64,000 bases of DNA from Paenibacillus cremeus (GCF_007786445.1 NZ_VNJI01000006.1:124001-188000); one strand, 5' to 3'. Positions 52,917 to 63,675 are shown, counted from the stretch's first letter. Notes: a model not told the origin generated them from the letters alone. Translations and numbers: made by a program.

Positions 52917-53360
52917 ATGCCGGACAAGCAAGAAGGAACGACAACCAAGCGACAAGCACAAATTTCAATTCTAAGCCAAAGCGGTAATGAACAGGTAAAG
53001 CAGCATGTGCAAGGTGAGCTGTTCCCGAAAGAAAAAGCCATCTATCTGCGCTACCAAGAGCCCGCGGAGGCTGAGATGGGACGTACGTTTACGACGATCC
53101 GGATCGATTCGGGGCAATTGCGCATCATCCGTCAGGGCGATGTGAAATTCGAGCAAACCTTCGAGAAAGGCGCACGTATCATCGGCTATATCGAGACCCC
53201 TCAAGGACAGCTGGAGACGGAAACGGTTACCACCCAGTTGGAGGTGCATCTGCCAAGCAACCCCGCAGAAACGATTCGTGCGCGATGGGCGTATCAGCTT
53301 TTCGTCATGGGGGAGTCCGCCGGCGAGTTTTCCTTGGAGCTTACGGTCGTTCCATCGTAA
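52917..53360 (+). CDS. ywiB: YwiB-like DUF1934 beta-barrel protein
   Basis: The 147-residue product is predicted all-beta and calycin-like (QISILSQSGNEQVKQHVQGELF, EKAIYLRYQEP, GRTFTTIRIDSGQLRIIRQGDVK), which fits the DUF1934/YwiB family. The function is unknown; the fold suggests ligand binding. In B. subtilis ywiB stands near argS and not far from speEB, but no argS is here. ATG 52917 has GAGG 7 bases upstream. It converges on the S8 protease gene. Confidence 0.78.
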   Translation: MPDKQEGTTTKRQAQISILSQSGNEQVKQHVQGELFPKEKAIYLRYQEPAEAEMGRTFTTIRIDSGQLRIIRQGDVKFEQTFEKGARIIGYIETPQGQLETETVTTQLEVHLPSNPAETIRARWAYQLFVMGESAGEFSLELTVVPS

Positions 53361-53376
53361 CAAAGACAAAGACGCC

Positions 53377-54558
53377 CTACTTCACGGAGGATAACGCGGT
53401 CACCACGCGCAGTGCGTGGATCTCACGAATGCCTCCGATGTTTTTTCCAGGCTTCAACAGCAGCCGGGCGTGCTTGCGCAGCAGGTTTTTCACCCGCAGC
53501 GGCTTGATGCCGGGCTTTTGCGCCAGCATGAGCGCGATGACGCCGGAGACGTGCGACGTCGCCATCGAGGTGCCGCTCAGTTCATTATATTTGCCTCGCA
53601 GCCAAGTCGAATAAATCTTTTCGCCGGGCGCGTAAATATCGATTTGCTTGCCCACGTTGCTGAAGGGCGCAATATAGCCTTTGCGCGTCGTCGCGCCTAC
53701 GGCGATGACCTGCTTCAGCCGGGCGGGATAATCCACCTCGGCCTGCTTGCCCTCGTTGCCGGAGGAGGCTACGACCACGATGCCGGCACGATACGCGCTT
53801 AGAACGGCCGCTTCCAGCGCTTTGCTGTAGGTTTTCATGCCAAAGCTCATGTTGATGATATTCACATTGTTCAAAACGCACCAATCGATGCCGCTGATGA
53901 TGTCGGACACGTAGGCCCCGCCTTGGTGATCGAACGCCTTGACCGGATGGATGACCGCCTGTGGAGCGACGCCCATGACGCCTTTCTGACGGGTGTAGGC
54001 TGCAATCGTTCCGGCGATGTGGGTCCCGTGCCCGTTATCGTCGAGCGGCAGCATTTGCCGGTTCAAAATATTGATCCCCCGCGAGAGGCAGTACCGAAGA
54101 TCGGGATGATTATAATCCACGCCGGTGTCGATGACCCCGATGCGGATGCGGTCTCCTTTCGACTTGTTCCAAGCCTGGGGGGCGCGAATGTGCTTGATTC
54201 CCCAAGGGATTAAGATGCGGGAGGGAGCTCGTTTACCGCTTTTGGATTCACCGAAAGGCAGCAGGGAGGCGCTCTTCCCTCCGGTGTGCATTTGAATGCG
54301 GGTATCCGCCTCAATCGACTGGATAAAGGGGGCGCCTGCCAGTTGGTCGGCGGATCGCAGCGAGCACGTAATGGCACGAATGGAATGAAGCGGCTGAACC
54401 TGATGTAGGCGAGGCAGCGACCTTCGATGCTGGCCGACTTGCCGGGCGATAACGGCATAATCGTGTGGATTGTTGAAGTGGATGATGTGCCGTCTTTCCG
54501 TGCCATCGGAGTCATCCAAAGCCTCGTGCAGCCAATGAGCGAAAGTCGATGGATTCAC
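53377..54558 (-). CDS. Subtilisin-like S8 serine peptidase (AprX type)
   Basis: The ~393-residue product has an N-terminal extension of ~115 residues and a subtilase domain with the complete triad: Asp in IGVIDTGVDYNHPDL (~144), His in NGHGTHIAGT (~177) and Ser in SGTSMATSHVSG (~330), plus the oxyanion Asn in ASSGNEG. There is no signal peptide, so it is probably intracellular or enters the wall during sporulation. The start is taken as GTG 54558 because GGGGGG lies 8 bases upstream; GTG 54606 (AAGGA upstream) and TTG 54702 are alternatives that give longer N-termini. Confidence 0.85.
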   Translation of the reverse strand: MNPSTFAHWLHEALDDSDGTERRHIIHFNNPHDYAVIARQVGQHRRSLPRLHQVQPLHSIRAITCSLRSADQLAGAPFIQSIEADTRIQMHTGGKSASLLPFGESKSGKRAPSRILIPWGIKHIRAPQAWNKSKGDRIRIGVIDTGVDYNHPDLRYCLSRGINILNRQMLPLDDNGHGTHIAGTIAAYTRQKGVMGVAPQAVIHPVKAFDHQGGAYVSDIISGIDWCVLNNVNIINMSFGMKTYSKALEAAVLSAYRAGIVVVASSGNEGKQAEVDYPARLKQVIAVGATTRKGYIAPFSNVGKQIDIYAPGEKIYSTWLRGKYNELSGTSMATSHVSGVIALMLAQKPGIKPLRVKNLLRKHARLLLKPGKNIGGIREIHALRVVTALSSVK

Positions 54559-54737
54559 TTTCGATTCCCCCCACGTACCGTTGCAACTGATGCCAGTTGT
54601 CAACACCGAATTCCTTCTTTTATCGTATGTGGGACCGTGTCCTCCCGTATGAGCCATGGCCTGCTTCAAAATAATTGGGTGGCAAACCGTGTCAAAGCGC
54701 AATCGGATACATACGATATCGTAGGAGGAATGTCTCT

Positions 54738-54902
54738 ATGCCCGACGTAGTCTGAGTCGCTGACGAGCCGTACCAATGTCATTTCTCCCGGTTTTTCTCT
54801 CAGGGGCCAGAGGTGTTTGAACGGGCCGTTCAGGCATCTCTCGCGGATACAGTCAGGGCGAAGGAAACGGGGCTTGCGGGGGGCGCGGTGGAAGCGGCCT
54901 GA
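54738..54902 (+). pseudogene. Possible small gene interrupted by an in-frame TGA
   Basis: A start ATG 54738 follows AGGAGGAATGTCTCT and begins MPDVV; a TGA (54753-54755) follows, and the same frame goes on for 48 coding-like codons (VADEPYQCHFSRFF, GPEVFERAVQASLADTVRAK) to TGA 54900-54902. The downstream part is predicted helical and uses codons like its neighbours. A single TGG-to-TGA change would explain it. Family unknown, so the reading is tentative. The rest of the 355-base gap to rpoE (54903-55058) shows no clear gene or strong promoter. Confidence 0.35.
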
Positions 54903-55058
54903 AGCAGACCACGTATTCCTTCGCTTCTTTTTGGTGTAAAATAGGAGGACAGTTGCTTTTTTACATAAAATAAGGTTTACTTATTGGTGAAAATGTTTAG
55001 TTAGCACCGGACAACATGTCGTTGGAACCGCTGCGGCTAGGAAGGGACGTGCCCCGGA

Positions 55059-55643
55059 ATGAGTGCTCAGTATCAACTTAAAATCGGCGCAGAACAAGCC
55101 AAGGAAATGCCGATGGTCGATCTCGCTTTTGAATTACTGAAATCGGCGAATACGCCATTTTACTACCGGGATCTAATGCAAGAAATCGCCAAAATCAAAG
55201 GTCTGTCCGATGACGATGTCATGCAGGTCATTGCTCAACTATACACGGAGATTAACATCGACGGCCGTTTTGCTTGCGTCGGGACGAACCTCTGGGGCTT
55301 GAAGCGCTGGTATCCTGTGGAGAAATCCGAGGATGCGGTTGGTAGCGGCAAGCGTCCGCGCATCATCAATGATGAAGATGATGATCTCGATGATGAAGAT
55401 TTGTTTGCCGAGGAAGAAGATACGTTTGTCGAGGAAGAGGATTACGATTCCTACGATACCGTACGCGACGATTTCGATTCCGAAGAAGAAGCGGAAGAAG
55501 AAACCGAGTTCATTGACGAAGAAATCGAAGAAGAAGAGATAGAAGAAGTCGCGCTCGACGGAGAGGATTCCGGCTTAGAGGACGATCTCGACGACGAGAG
55601 CGAAGAAGACGATAGCGATGACGAAGAGGACGATGACAAGTAA
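55059..55643 (+). CDS. rpoE: RNA polymerase delta subunit
   Basis: The 194-residue protein has a folded N-terminal HARE-HTH domain (~10-85; MVDLAFELLKSANTPFYYRDLMQEI, LWGLKRWYP) and a C-terminal tail of ~100 residues made almost only of Asp and Glu. This is the layout of the delta subunit of Gram-positive RNA polymerase, which displaces nucleic acids from the core enzyme and speeds recycling. pyrG follows, as in B. subtilis. AGGAAGGG lies ~12 bases before ATG 55059. Confidence 0.95.
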   Translation: MSAQYQLKIGAEQAKEMPMVDLAFELLKSANTPFYYRDLMQEIAKIKGLSDDDVMQVIAQLYTEINIDGRFACVGTNLWGLKRWYPVEKSEDAVGSGKRPRIINDEDDDLDDEDLFAEEEDTFVEEEDYDSYDTVRDDFDSEEEAEEETEFIDEEIEEEEIEEVALDGEDSGLEDDLDDESEEDDSDDEEDDDK

Positions 55644-55706
55644 TTTGTCGTCTGCCGGTTCTTCTAAGGCAAGCTCCCTGATTCGAAAAAGCCAATAGTG
55701 CTTTAC

Positions 55707-55735
55707 TTGACAGTGGGGGCCGATCAGAGTAAACT
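55707..55735 (+). promoter_or_regulatory. Sigma-A promoter of pyrG
   Basis: TTGACA (55707-55712) and TAAACT (55730-55735) are 17 bases apart; the likely start is the first G of GGGC at 55743. Confidence 0.8.
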
Positions 55736-55742
55736 ATTTTCT

Positions 55743-57502
<1,760 letters not shown>

Positions 57503-57509
57503 TTAGGTC

Positions 57510-57549
57510 AAGGGAGAGCTCTCAAGTGGAGCTTTCCCTTTCTTCTTTT
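57510..57549 (+). terminator. Terminator of pyrG
   Basis: AAGGGAGAGCT pairs with AGCTTTCCCTT, followed by T-rich sequence. Confidence 0.85.
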
Positions 57550-57579
57550 GTCTAGCCTCAAAACGCAATCTCTGCTTGA

Positions 57580-57588
57580 TTTGTAAAA
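57580..57588 (+). promoter_or_regulatory. Putative 0A box upstream of spo0F
   Basis: TTTGTAAAA differs from the Spo0A target TTTGTCRAA at one position and lies 25 bases upstream of the sigma-H -35. Confidence 0.45.
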
Positions 57589-57612
57589 GTTTGCAACATT
57601 TTTCTTAGCTGG

Positions 57613-57641
57613 GCAGGAATCGGGGGCTGCGCGACGAATAC
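57613..57641 (+). promoter_or_regulatory. Sigma-H promoter of spo0F
   Basis: GCAGGAATC (57613-57621), 11 bases, and GACGAATAC (57633-57641) fit the sigma-H pattern RNAGGAWWW-N11-12-RNNGAATWW with a single mismatch in each box. Confidence 0.6.
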
Positions 57642-57725
57642 TTTGTATAAGAGACGGCAGGAAACCGCCGCGAATTGCGCAAATTTGAGATGTTCCGGAG
57701 CGGAAACTCTTAGGAGGTTACCTAC

Positions 57726-58118
57726 TTGAAGAGAAAATTGCTAATTGTCGATGATCAGAACGGCATTCGCATTTTGCTTATGGAAGTATTCAGCAGCGAG
57801 GGCTACGAGACATATCAGGCATCTAACGGGAAGCTCGCGCTGGAGATCGTCAGGAACGTATCACCGGATCTGGTGCTGCTAGATATGAAGATCCCAGGGA
57901 TGGACGGTCTGGACATCCTCAAGCATATTAAGAGCATTGACGCATCGATCAAAGTCATAATGATGACGGCGTACGGTGAGCTCGACATGATTAAAGAAGC
58001 GACGGATCTAGGCGCGATTATGCACTTTACGAAGCCGTTTGATATCGACGAGCTGCGCCAAGCAGTAAACCAGCAGCTGCGCTCGCCGAATAACAGTTCA
58101 TATGCCGTGGGATCCTGA
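57726..58118 (+). CDS. spo0F: Sporulation phosphorelay response regulator Spo0F
   Basis: The 130-residue protein is a lone receiver domain: acidic pocket VDDQNG, phosphoacceptor Asp53 in [11 protein letters not shown], Thr81 in [10 protein letters not shown] and Lys103 in FTKPFDIDE. It takes phosphate from sporulation kinases and passes it to Spo0B and Spo0A. The start is TTG, with AGGAGG ~8 bases upstream; no ATG fits the family N-terminus. The TAYGEL and [12 protein letters not shown] stretches and the place next to pyrG and fbaA support Spo0F rather than another receiver. Confidence 0.95.
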   Translation: MKRKLLIVDDQNGIRILLMEVFSSEGYETYQASNGKLALEIVRNVSPDLVLLDMKIPGMDGLDILKHIKSIDASIKVIMMTAYGELDMIKEATDLGAIMHFTKPFDIDELRQAVNQQLRSPNNSSYAVGS

Positions 58119-58137
58119 AAAAGGGTCTCTTTTTTTT
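58109..58137 (+). terminator. Terminator of spo0F
   Basis: GGGATCC pairs with GGGTCTC (two G-U pairs), followed by eight T; the stem overlaps the last codons of spo0F. Confidence 0.75.
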
Positions 58138-58145
58138 CATGGAGA

Positions 58146-58174
58146 TTAACCTTTGTAAAGTTATATGGTATAAT
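58146..58174 (+). promoter_or_regulatory. Promoter of fbaA
   Basis: TTAACC (58146-58151), 17 bases, TATAAT (58169-58174) with an extended -10 TGG at 58166-58168. The leader to the ATG is about 115 bases. Confidence 0.75.
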
Positions 58175-58293
58175 AGGCCAGTATGACCGTAGAGCGGAAC
58201 TGTGTTGTAATCTGGAATCGGGTGAGCCGGTCGGAACAGTTGCACTTCGCACTCAACATAGTCTCTTAAACACACTAGGAGGAGAGAAATACC

Positions 58294-59148
58294 ATGCCAC
58301 TCGTTTCAATGAACGAATTTTTGCCAAGAGCGAAAGCGAACAAATTTGCTGTCGGCCAATTTAACATGAACAACTTGGAGTTTGCACAATCGATCACAGA
58401 AGCGGCGGAAGAACTGAAATCGCCGTTTATTTTTGGTGTATCCGAAGGCGCCCTGAAGTACATGGGCATCGAGTATACTGTAGCCATTGCAGAAGCGGCT
58501 GCGAAGAAATCCGGTTTGCCGATTGCCCTGCATTTGGACCACGGCAGCAGCTTTGAAGTAGCGATGAAGTGTATCCGCGCAGGCTTCAGCTCCGTAATGT
58601 TCGACGGATCTCACTACTCCTTTGAAGAAAATATTCGCCTGACCAAAGAGGTTGTTAAAGCCGCTCGCGCTATGGGCGTCTCCGTAGAAGGCGAGCTGGG
58701 AACCATCGGCGGCGTTGAAGACGATATTAGCGTGGACGAAGAGCATGCGAACCTCGCGAAGCCGGAAGAAGCGATCCGTTTCTACGAAGAAACGGGTGTG
58801 GATTGCTTGGCGATTGCTGTAGGTACGGCGCACGGTATGTACGCTGGCGAGCCAAACATCCATTTCGATATTATCGAGAAGGTATCCAGCGCGATTCCAG
58901 TTCCGGTAGTATTGCATGGCGGATCCGGCGTTCCGGACGAAATGATCCGCAAGTCCATCGCAGCTGGCGTAGGCAAGATCAACGTCAACACCGAGAATCA
59001 AGTAGCTTGTACGCAAGCGATCCGCGATGTACTCAATAAAGACGCGAAAGTTTACGATCCTCGTAAATACCTCACTCCTGCCCGCAAAGCCATGGTTGAA
59101 GTGGTTAAATCCAAAATTCTGTTGTTCGGAAGCGCTGATCAAGCGTAA
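58294..59148 (+). CDS. fbaA: Class II fructose-bisphosphate aldolase
   Basis: The 284-residue zinc enzyme cleaves fructose-1,6-bisphosphate in glycolysis. Zinc-site and active-site motifs are HLDHGSSFEVAMKCI (~85), GELGTIGGVEDDI, AIAVGTAHGMY and VVLHGGSGVPDEMIRKSI. Start 58294 has AGGAGG 10 bases upstream. It lies in the usual Bacillales position between spo0F and murA; the transaldolase (tal) gene present next to it in B. subtilis is absent here. Confidence 0.96.
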   Translation: MPLVSMNEFLPRAKANKFAVGQFNMNNLEFAQSITEAAEELKSPFIFGVSEGALKYMGIEYTVAIAEAAAKKSGLPIALHLDHGSSFEVAMKCIRAGFSSVMFDGSHYSFEENIRLTKEVVKAARAMGVSVEGELGTIGGVEDDISVDEEHANLAKPEEAIRFYEETGVDCLAIAVGTAHGMYAGEPNIHFDIIEKVSSAIPVPVVLHGGSGVPDEMIRKSIAAGVGKINVNTENQVACTQAIRDVLNKDAKVYDPRKYLTPARKAMVEVVKSKILLFGSADQA

Positions 59149-59165
59149 TTTCCAAACCAATCTAC

Positions 59166-59212
59166 TGGGGAATATGCCATTAGTATGGCATACTTCCCTT
59201 CTCTTCTTTTTA
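59166..59212 (+). terminator. Terminator of fbaA
   Basis: GGGGAATATGCCAT pairs with TATGGCATACTTCCC (one bulge), followed by T-rich sequence. Confidence 0.88.
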
Positions 59213-59320
59213 ATTCATGTAGTTCTCGTTGCTTGGTGGTGTTATGTCGTCATTAGACATTTTGTTTGCGTTTACTTGTTAATGCTTTAAAGCAGTGAAT
59301 TGGGAGGAAAAAGAACGAAT

Positions 59321-60574
59321 ATGGAGAAATTGATGATCGCCGGTGGGCGTCCGCTTCGGGGAACGGTTCAAATCAGCGGGGCTAAGAACAGCGCGATCGC
59401 GCTTATTCCAGCGGCTATTTTGTCGGAAACGACGGTTACGTTGGACAACTTGCCAACCTTAAGCGATGTGGCGATATATGCGGAACTACTGCAGGATTTA
59501 GGCGCTACCGTCCATTGGAATGAAGATCAGATGGTAATCGACCCCAGTCGACTGGTATCCAAACCGATGCCTAACGGCAATGTGAAAAAGCTTCGTGCCT
59601 CCTATTATTTGATGGGAGCGCTGCTTGGACGTTTTGGAGAAGCCACCATTGGTCTGCCGGGGGGCTGTAATTTCGAGCCGCGGCCGATCGATCAGCATAT
59701 CAAAGGTTTTGAAGCTTTGGGAGCTCAGGTATCGACAGAGAACGGTGCCTTGCATATACAAGCAAAGCAGTTGCGTGGAGCGAAGATTTATTTGGATGTC
59801 GTTAGCGTAGGCGCTACGATTAATATTATGCTTGCGGCCTCGCGGGCCAAGGGCGTTACAATTATCGAAAATGCGGCAAAAGAGCCTGAAATCATAGATG
59901 TAGCAACACTTTTAAACTCCATGGGAGCCAAAATTAAAGGGGCAGGCACTGAAACGATTCGCGTTGAAGGCGTCGACGAAATGCATGGCTGCAGACATTC
60001 GATCATCCCTGACCGCATTCAAGCGGGGACTTACATGATCGCTGCGGCGGCGACGCGTGGCGATGTGATCGTCGATAACGTCATCCCGAAGCATCTCGAA
60101 GCCGTTACGGCGAAGCTGCAGGAGATGGGCGTGCATATTTTCGAGATGGACGAGTCCATTCGTGTAGTGGGGCAGCCGATCTATGAGAGCGTAGATGTGA
60201 AAGCGCTGGTGTACCCGGGCTTTGCAACAGATTTGCAATCGCCGATGGGAACCTTGCTCACGCAAGCGCGCGGGGTTAGTATTATTAGCGATTACGTATA
60301 CAGCAACCGCTTTAAATATATCCCTGAGCTTGTTCGTATGGGAGCCAAGATTAAGCTGGAAGGACGTTCCGCTGTCATCGAAGGCTCTAAGCTGAGCGCG
60401 GCCAAAGTGAAGGCGACGGATTTGCGTGCAGGTGCGGCGTTGGTTATCGCGGGACTAACGGTAGCGGAGGGGATCACCGAGATCACAGGTGTCGAATATA
60501 TCGATAGAGGCTATGATCATCTGGTAACCAATCTATTGAATTTAGGTGCCGAAGTTTGGCGGAGTAACGACTGA
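59321..60574 (+). CDS. murA: UDP-N-acetylglucosamine 1-carboxyvinyltransferase (MurZ/MurAB type)
   Basis: The 417-residue enzyme transfers enolpyruvate to UDP-GlcNAc, the first committed step of peptidoglycan synthesis. It has the N-terminal [16 protein letters not shown], the active-site Cys in [15 protein letters not shown] (~116), which is the fosfomycin target, and [17 protein letters not shown]. By its place between fbaA and rho it corresponds to B. subtilis murZ (the second copy); another copy is usual elsewhere in the genome. ATG 59321 has GGGAGG 13 bases upstream; TTG 59300 is an alternative. Confidence 0.93.
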   Translation: MEKLMIAGGRPLRGTVQISGAKNSAIALIPAAILSETTVTLDNLPTLSDVAIYAELLQDLGATVHWNEDQMVIDPSRLVSKPMPNGNVKKLRASYYLMGALLGRFGEATIGLPGGCNFEPRPIDQHIKGFEALGAQVSTENGALHIQAKQLRGAKIYLDVVSVGATINIMLAASRAKGVTIIENAAKEPEIIDVATLLNSMGAKIKGAGTETIRVEGVDEMHGCRHSIIPDRIQAGTYMIAAAATRGDVIVDNVIPKHLEAVTAKLQEMGVHIFEMDESIRVVGQPIYESVDVKALVYPGFATDLQSPMGTLLTQARGVSIISDYVYSNRFKYIPELVRMGAKIKLEGRSAVIEGSKLSAAKVKATDLRAGAALVIAGLTVAEGITEITGVEYIDRGYDHLVTNLLNLGAEVWRSND

Positions 60575-60679
60575 TTCGCTGCCGGCTAAGATTCGGTATA
60601 GATTCCTTCGTTTTTGGGTATTGCTAGAGTATATTTTGTATGACTCATGAAAAAATAATAGTTTGGTGGTTGAATAGTG

Positions 60680-61981
60680 ATGGATATGCAGTTAGCGCAA
60701 CTAGAAGCGCTGAAGCTGACGGAGCTTTACAAACTGGCCAAGAAGCATCAGATTGCTTCCTACGGCAGCCTGAAGAAAAAAGAACTTATTTTTGCCATTT
60801 TACGTGCGCAAGCGGAGCAGGGCGGCCTGATGTTTATGGAGGGCGTGCTTGATATTTTGCAGGAAGGCTTCGGCTTTCTTCGTCCGATCAACTACTTGCC
60901 GAGTGCAGAAGATATTTATATCTCTGCATCCCAGATTCGCCGCTTTGACCTTCGGTCAGGCGATATCGTCTCCGGCAAATGCCGCCCGCCGAAAGAAAAT
61001 GAACGATATTTTGGATTGCTCCACGTGGATGCGGTCAACGGTGAAAACCCTGATACCGCTGCAGAGAGGCTGCACTTTGCCGCATTAACTCCTCTTTATC
61101 CGCAAAAGAAATTGGTTCTCGAAACCACCCCTACCAATTATTCCACCCGATTGATGGATCTTTTGGCTCCTGTAGGCTTTGGACAGCGCGGATTGATTGT
61201 GGCGCCGCCGAAAGCAGGGAAGACGCTCCTTCTAAAAGAAATTGCCAACAGCATTTCGGCCAATCATCCGGATGCGCATTTGTTTGTGCTTTTGATTGAT
61301 GAGCGTCCGGAAGAAGTGACGGATATGCAGCGTTCTGTAAAAGGGGAAGTAATAGCTTCCACCTTCGACGAGCTGCCGGAGAACCACATCAAGGTGGCGG
61401 AGCTTGTCTTGGAACGGGCTCAGCGGCTGGTGGAGCACAAGAAGGATGTCATCATTCTGCTCGACAGCATTACGCGGTTGGCGCGGGCGTATAACTTGGT
61501 GGTTCCGCCTACCGGACGCACGTTATCCGGTGGTATTGATCCGGGTGCTTTTCATCGTCCGAAGCGATTTTTCGGTGCAGCCCGTAACATTGAAGAGGGC
61601 GGCAGCTTGACGATTTTGGCGACGGCGTTGGTGGAGACCGGATCGCGGATGGACGAAGTTATCTATGAGGAATTCAAAGGAACGGGCAATCTCGAGCTTC
61701 ATTTGGACCGCAAGCTGGCCGAGCGTCGTATTTTCCCAGCGATAGATATTCGTCGTTCGGGCACACGGCGTGAAGAGATGCTCTTAACCAAAGAAGAGCT
61801 GGATAAAGTTTGGGCGATTCGCAAGGGAATGAACGATTCCCATGATTATATTGAAGCTTTCATCAAAAAGTTAGCGGACACCAAGACCAATCAGGAGTTT
61901 TTGGACATTCTCGATGCTCCTAGTCCGCAGAGCGGCGGCAGCGGCGGCGCTTCACGGCGCGTGAAGCATTCCGTCTCGTAG
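60680..61981 (+). CDS. rho: Transcription termination factor Rho
   Basis: The 433-residue hexameric RNA helicase has an N-terminal helical domain ([25 protein letters not shown]), an RNA-binding OB fold ([25 protein letters not shown]), and the ATPase core with [14 protein letters not shown] (P-loop, ~175), [13 protein letters not shown] (Walker B) and the secondary RNA-site loops. ATG 60680 is preferred over the adjacent GTG 60677. It is followed after 13 bases by the radical SAM gene. Confidence 0.96.
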   Translation: MDMQLAQLEALKLTELYKLAKKHQIASYGSLKKKELIFAILRAQAEQGGLMFMEGVLDILQEGFGFLRPINYLPSAEDIYISASQIRRFDLRSGDIVSGKCRPPKENERYFGLLHVDAVNGENPDTAAERLHFAALTPLYPQKKLVLETTPTNYSTRLMDLLAPVGFGQRGLIVAPPKAGKTLLLKEIANSISANHPDAHLFVLLIDERPEEVTDMQRSVKGEVIASTFDELPENHIKVAELVLERAQRLVEHKKDVIILLDSITRLARAYNLVVPPTGRTLSGGIDPGAFHRPKRFFGAARNIEEGGSLTILATALVETGSRMDEVIYEEFKGTGNLELHLDRKLAERRIFPAIDIRRSGTRREEMLLTKEELDKVWAIRKGMNDSHDYIEAFIKKLADTKTNQEFLDILDAPSPQSGGSGGASRRVKHSVS

Positions 61982-61994
61982 GAGGAGGACGCAC

Positions 61995-63269
61995 ATGTTT
62001 GTGGTTTATGCCGACCGGGACGGCAATGTTTTTGATCACCCGGACTACTTGGCTCTGGGACGAAGCGGTGAGATGGTAACGGATATTATGGAGGAGGAGC
62101 TCATTCCTCTTCCGGAGGGTGCTACCTTGGTCAGCCTGCCTCATACCCGCCCACTGGGCATTCACGCAAAGACCGGTGAGATGCAAGTCATCCCTGGAGA
62201 TTACACCGCGGTTGGTGCTCTGCTGCCGCAAGGCTTTACTCGGCTGATGCTCCCTGGTTATGCCAAATCGGATAAGACCCAGCTGCTGCCGCTCTTCGGC
62301 TATACGGCGGTCGTTTGGAAGGAAGGCGCATTCTACGTCTGCGCGGAGGCCAGTGATGACCCGGAGCGCTGGAACCCGCGGAATTGCGATCCGGACGAGC
62401 TAGAGCTGCAGGTACAGCGGCTGCTGACGCAGTATGATGGAAACCGGCTGTACAAGCATCTATCCAACTGTGCTCTGGAATACGAATGCCTGACGGCGTC
62501 CAATACTTTCTTGAATCGCTGGGAAGGCGCCGTACCGGTCTCCTTCTCCTGTAACGCCGGGTGCTTCGGCTGTATTTCCGAGCAACCGGATGACAGCGGG
62601 TTTCCGGCTCCGCAGACTCGAATGAACTTTAAGCCTAGCGTGGAAGAAGTCGTTCAAGTCATGCTGGAACATTTGAAGACATCGGAGAGCATCATTAGCT
62701 TCGGTCAGGGCTGTGAAGGGGAGCCTTCCACCCAGGCCAAGACGATCATTGAAGCGATTCGCGAGGTTCGCAGCAAGACGAATATCGGGTATATCAACAT
62801 TAATACCAACGCAGGGTTAACTGACCATATTCGGGGGATCGTGGATGCAGGCCTCGATTTGATGCGGGTTAGTACGATCAGTGCCTTGGATGATCATTAC
62901 AATGCTTATTACAAGCCTCGTGGGTATACGCTCAAGAACGTGGAGAAATCGCTTCGGTACGCGGCGGATAAAGGAGTGTTCACCTCGATCAACTACTTGA
63001 TTTTCCCTGGGGTGACCGATCGGGAAGAAGAGATCGAGGCTATGATCGAGTTCGTTCGAAAAACGGACTTGAAGCTCATCCAATTGCGTAACCTAAACAT
63101 TGATCCCGAGAGCTACCTTAACTTGATTCCTCCTGCTCGAGGTGAACGGTATGGGATGAAGCAGATGTTGGATATTTTCCGCGAGGAACTGCCGAATGTC
63201 GTGCTGGGCTCCTATACGCACGTTCCCAGCGAGCTACTGGACAAGAGGAAGAAACACTTGCATCATTAA
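61995..63269 (+). CDS. Radical SAM protein of unknown function
   Basis: The 424-residue protein has a unique N-terminal half (~1-150) and a radical SAM core with the iron-sulfur triad in SFSCNAGCFGC (Cys x3 Cys x2 Cys, ~186) and GQGCEGEPS as the SAM-binding region. Later motifs are NINTNAGLTDHIRG and SINYLIFPGVTDREEE. The enzyme would generate the 5'-deoxyadenosyl radical, but its substrate is unknown. It is probably co-transcribed with rho (13-base gap, GTAGGAGGAGG upstream), and the rpmE promoter lies in its last codons. Confidence 0.85.
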   Translation: MFVVYADRDGNVFDHPDYLALGRSGEMVTDIMEEELIPLPEGATLVSLPHTRPLGIHAKTGEMQVIPGDYTAVGALLPQGFTRLMLPGYAKSDKTQLLPLFGYTAVVWKEGAFYVCAEASDDPERWNPRNCDPDELELQVQRLLTQYDGNRLYKHLSNCALEYECLTASNTFLNRWEGAVPVSFSCNAGCFGCISEQPDDSGFPAPQTRMNFKPSVEEVVQVMLEHLKTSESIISFGQGCEGEPSTQAKTIIEAIREVRSKTNIGYININTNAGLTDHIRGIVDAGLDLMRVSTISALDDHYNAYYKPRGYTLKNVEKSLRYAADKGVFTSINYLIFPGVTDREEEIEAMIEFVRKTDLKLIQLRNLNIDPESYLNLIPPARGERYGMKQMLDIFREELPNVVLGSYTHVPSELLDKRKKHLHH

Positions 63270-63286
63270 GGGCCGAATGTTATAAT
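63258..63286 (+). promoter_or_regulatory. Promoter of rpmE
   Basis: TTGCAT (63258-63263), 17 bases, TATAAT (63281-63286) with an extended -10 TGT. The -35 lies inside the end of the radical SAM gene. Confidence 0.85.
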
Positions 63287-63292
63287 CGGCAA

Positions 63293-63388
63293 GTGTGTGT
63301 TGACAGCAGGCACAGAACTTGTGAACCAGCTGCAACCTAAATAACTCTGATCCACATGGTGGTTCAGGGCAAGAGAGGTGAAAGGGTC
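63293..63388 (+). promoter_or_regulatory. Structured leader of rpmE (possible L31 autoregulatory element)
   Basis: The ~95-base leader contains the arms TGAACCA (63322-63328) and TGGTTCA (63360-63366), perfectly complementary at 31 bases distance, just upstream of the ribosome binding site. This fits the ribosomal-protein leaders that bind their own product, as described for bL31 in Firmicutes. Confidence 0.5.
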
Positions 63389-63586
63389 ATGAAACAAGGT
63401 ATTCATCCGAACTACCACCAAACTACGGTTACTTGCGCATGCGGTAACACGTTTGAAACAGGCTCCATTAAGCAAAATCTTCGTGTAGAGATTTGCTCGA
63501 ACTGCCACCCGTTCTTCACTGGTAAGCAGAAGTTTCTGGATGCCGGCGGTCGCGTTGATAAATTCAAGAAGAAATACGGTATTTAA
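63389..63586 (+). CDS. rpmE: Ribosomal protein bL31, zinc-binding form
   Basis: The 65-residue large-subunit protein begins [19 protein letters not shown] and keeps the four zinc ligands, CAC (first pair) and CSNC (second pair), so it is the zinc-containing C+ form. Ends [13 protein letters not shown]. The GAGAGGTG ribosome binding site lies ~11 bases before ATG 63389. In zinc starvation such bacteria swap this protein for a C- paralogue encoded elsewhere. Confidence 0.96.
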   Translation: MKQGIHPNYHQTTVTCACGNTFETGSIKQNLRVEICSNCHPFFTGKQKFLDAGGRVDKFKKKYGI

Positions 63587-63616
63587 TTTATTGCCAGCTT
63601 CCTAGAGGCATGAGAT

Positions 63617-63670
63617 TACCTCCTGTGGTCATCCTAAGATTGAAGATCTTAAGATGCGCTGCAGGAGGTA
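63617..63670 (+). promoter_or_regulatory. Hairpin that ends rpmE and hides the next ribosome binding site
   Basis: TACCTCCTG (63617-63625) pairs perfectly with CAGGAGGTA (63662-63670), which is the Shine-Dalgarno of the next gene; inside, CATC-C-TAAGAT and ATCTTA-A-GATG form a second stem. TTTTT follows the outer stem, so it can act as a terminator for rpmE and as a block on translation of the lipoprotein gene. Confidence 0.65.
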
Positions 63671-63675
63671 TTTTT

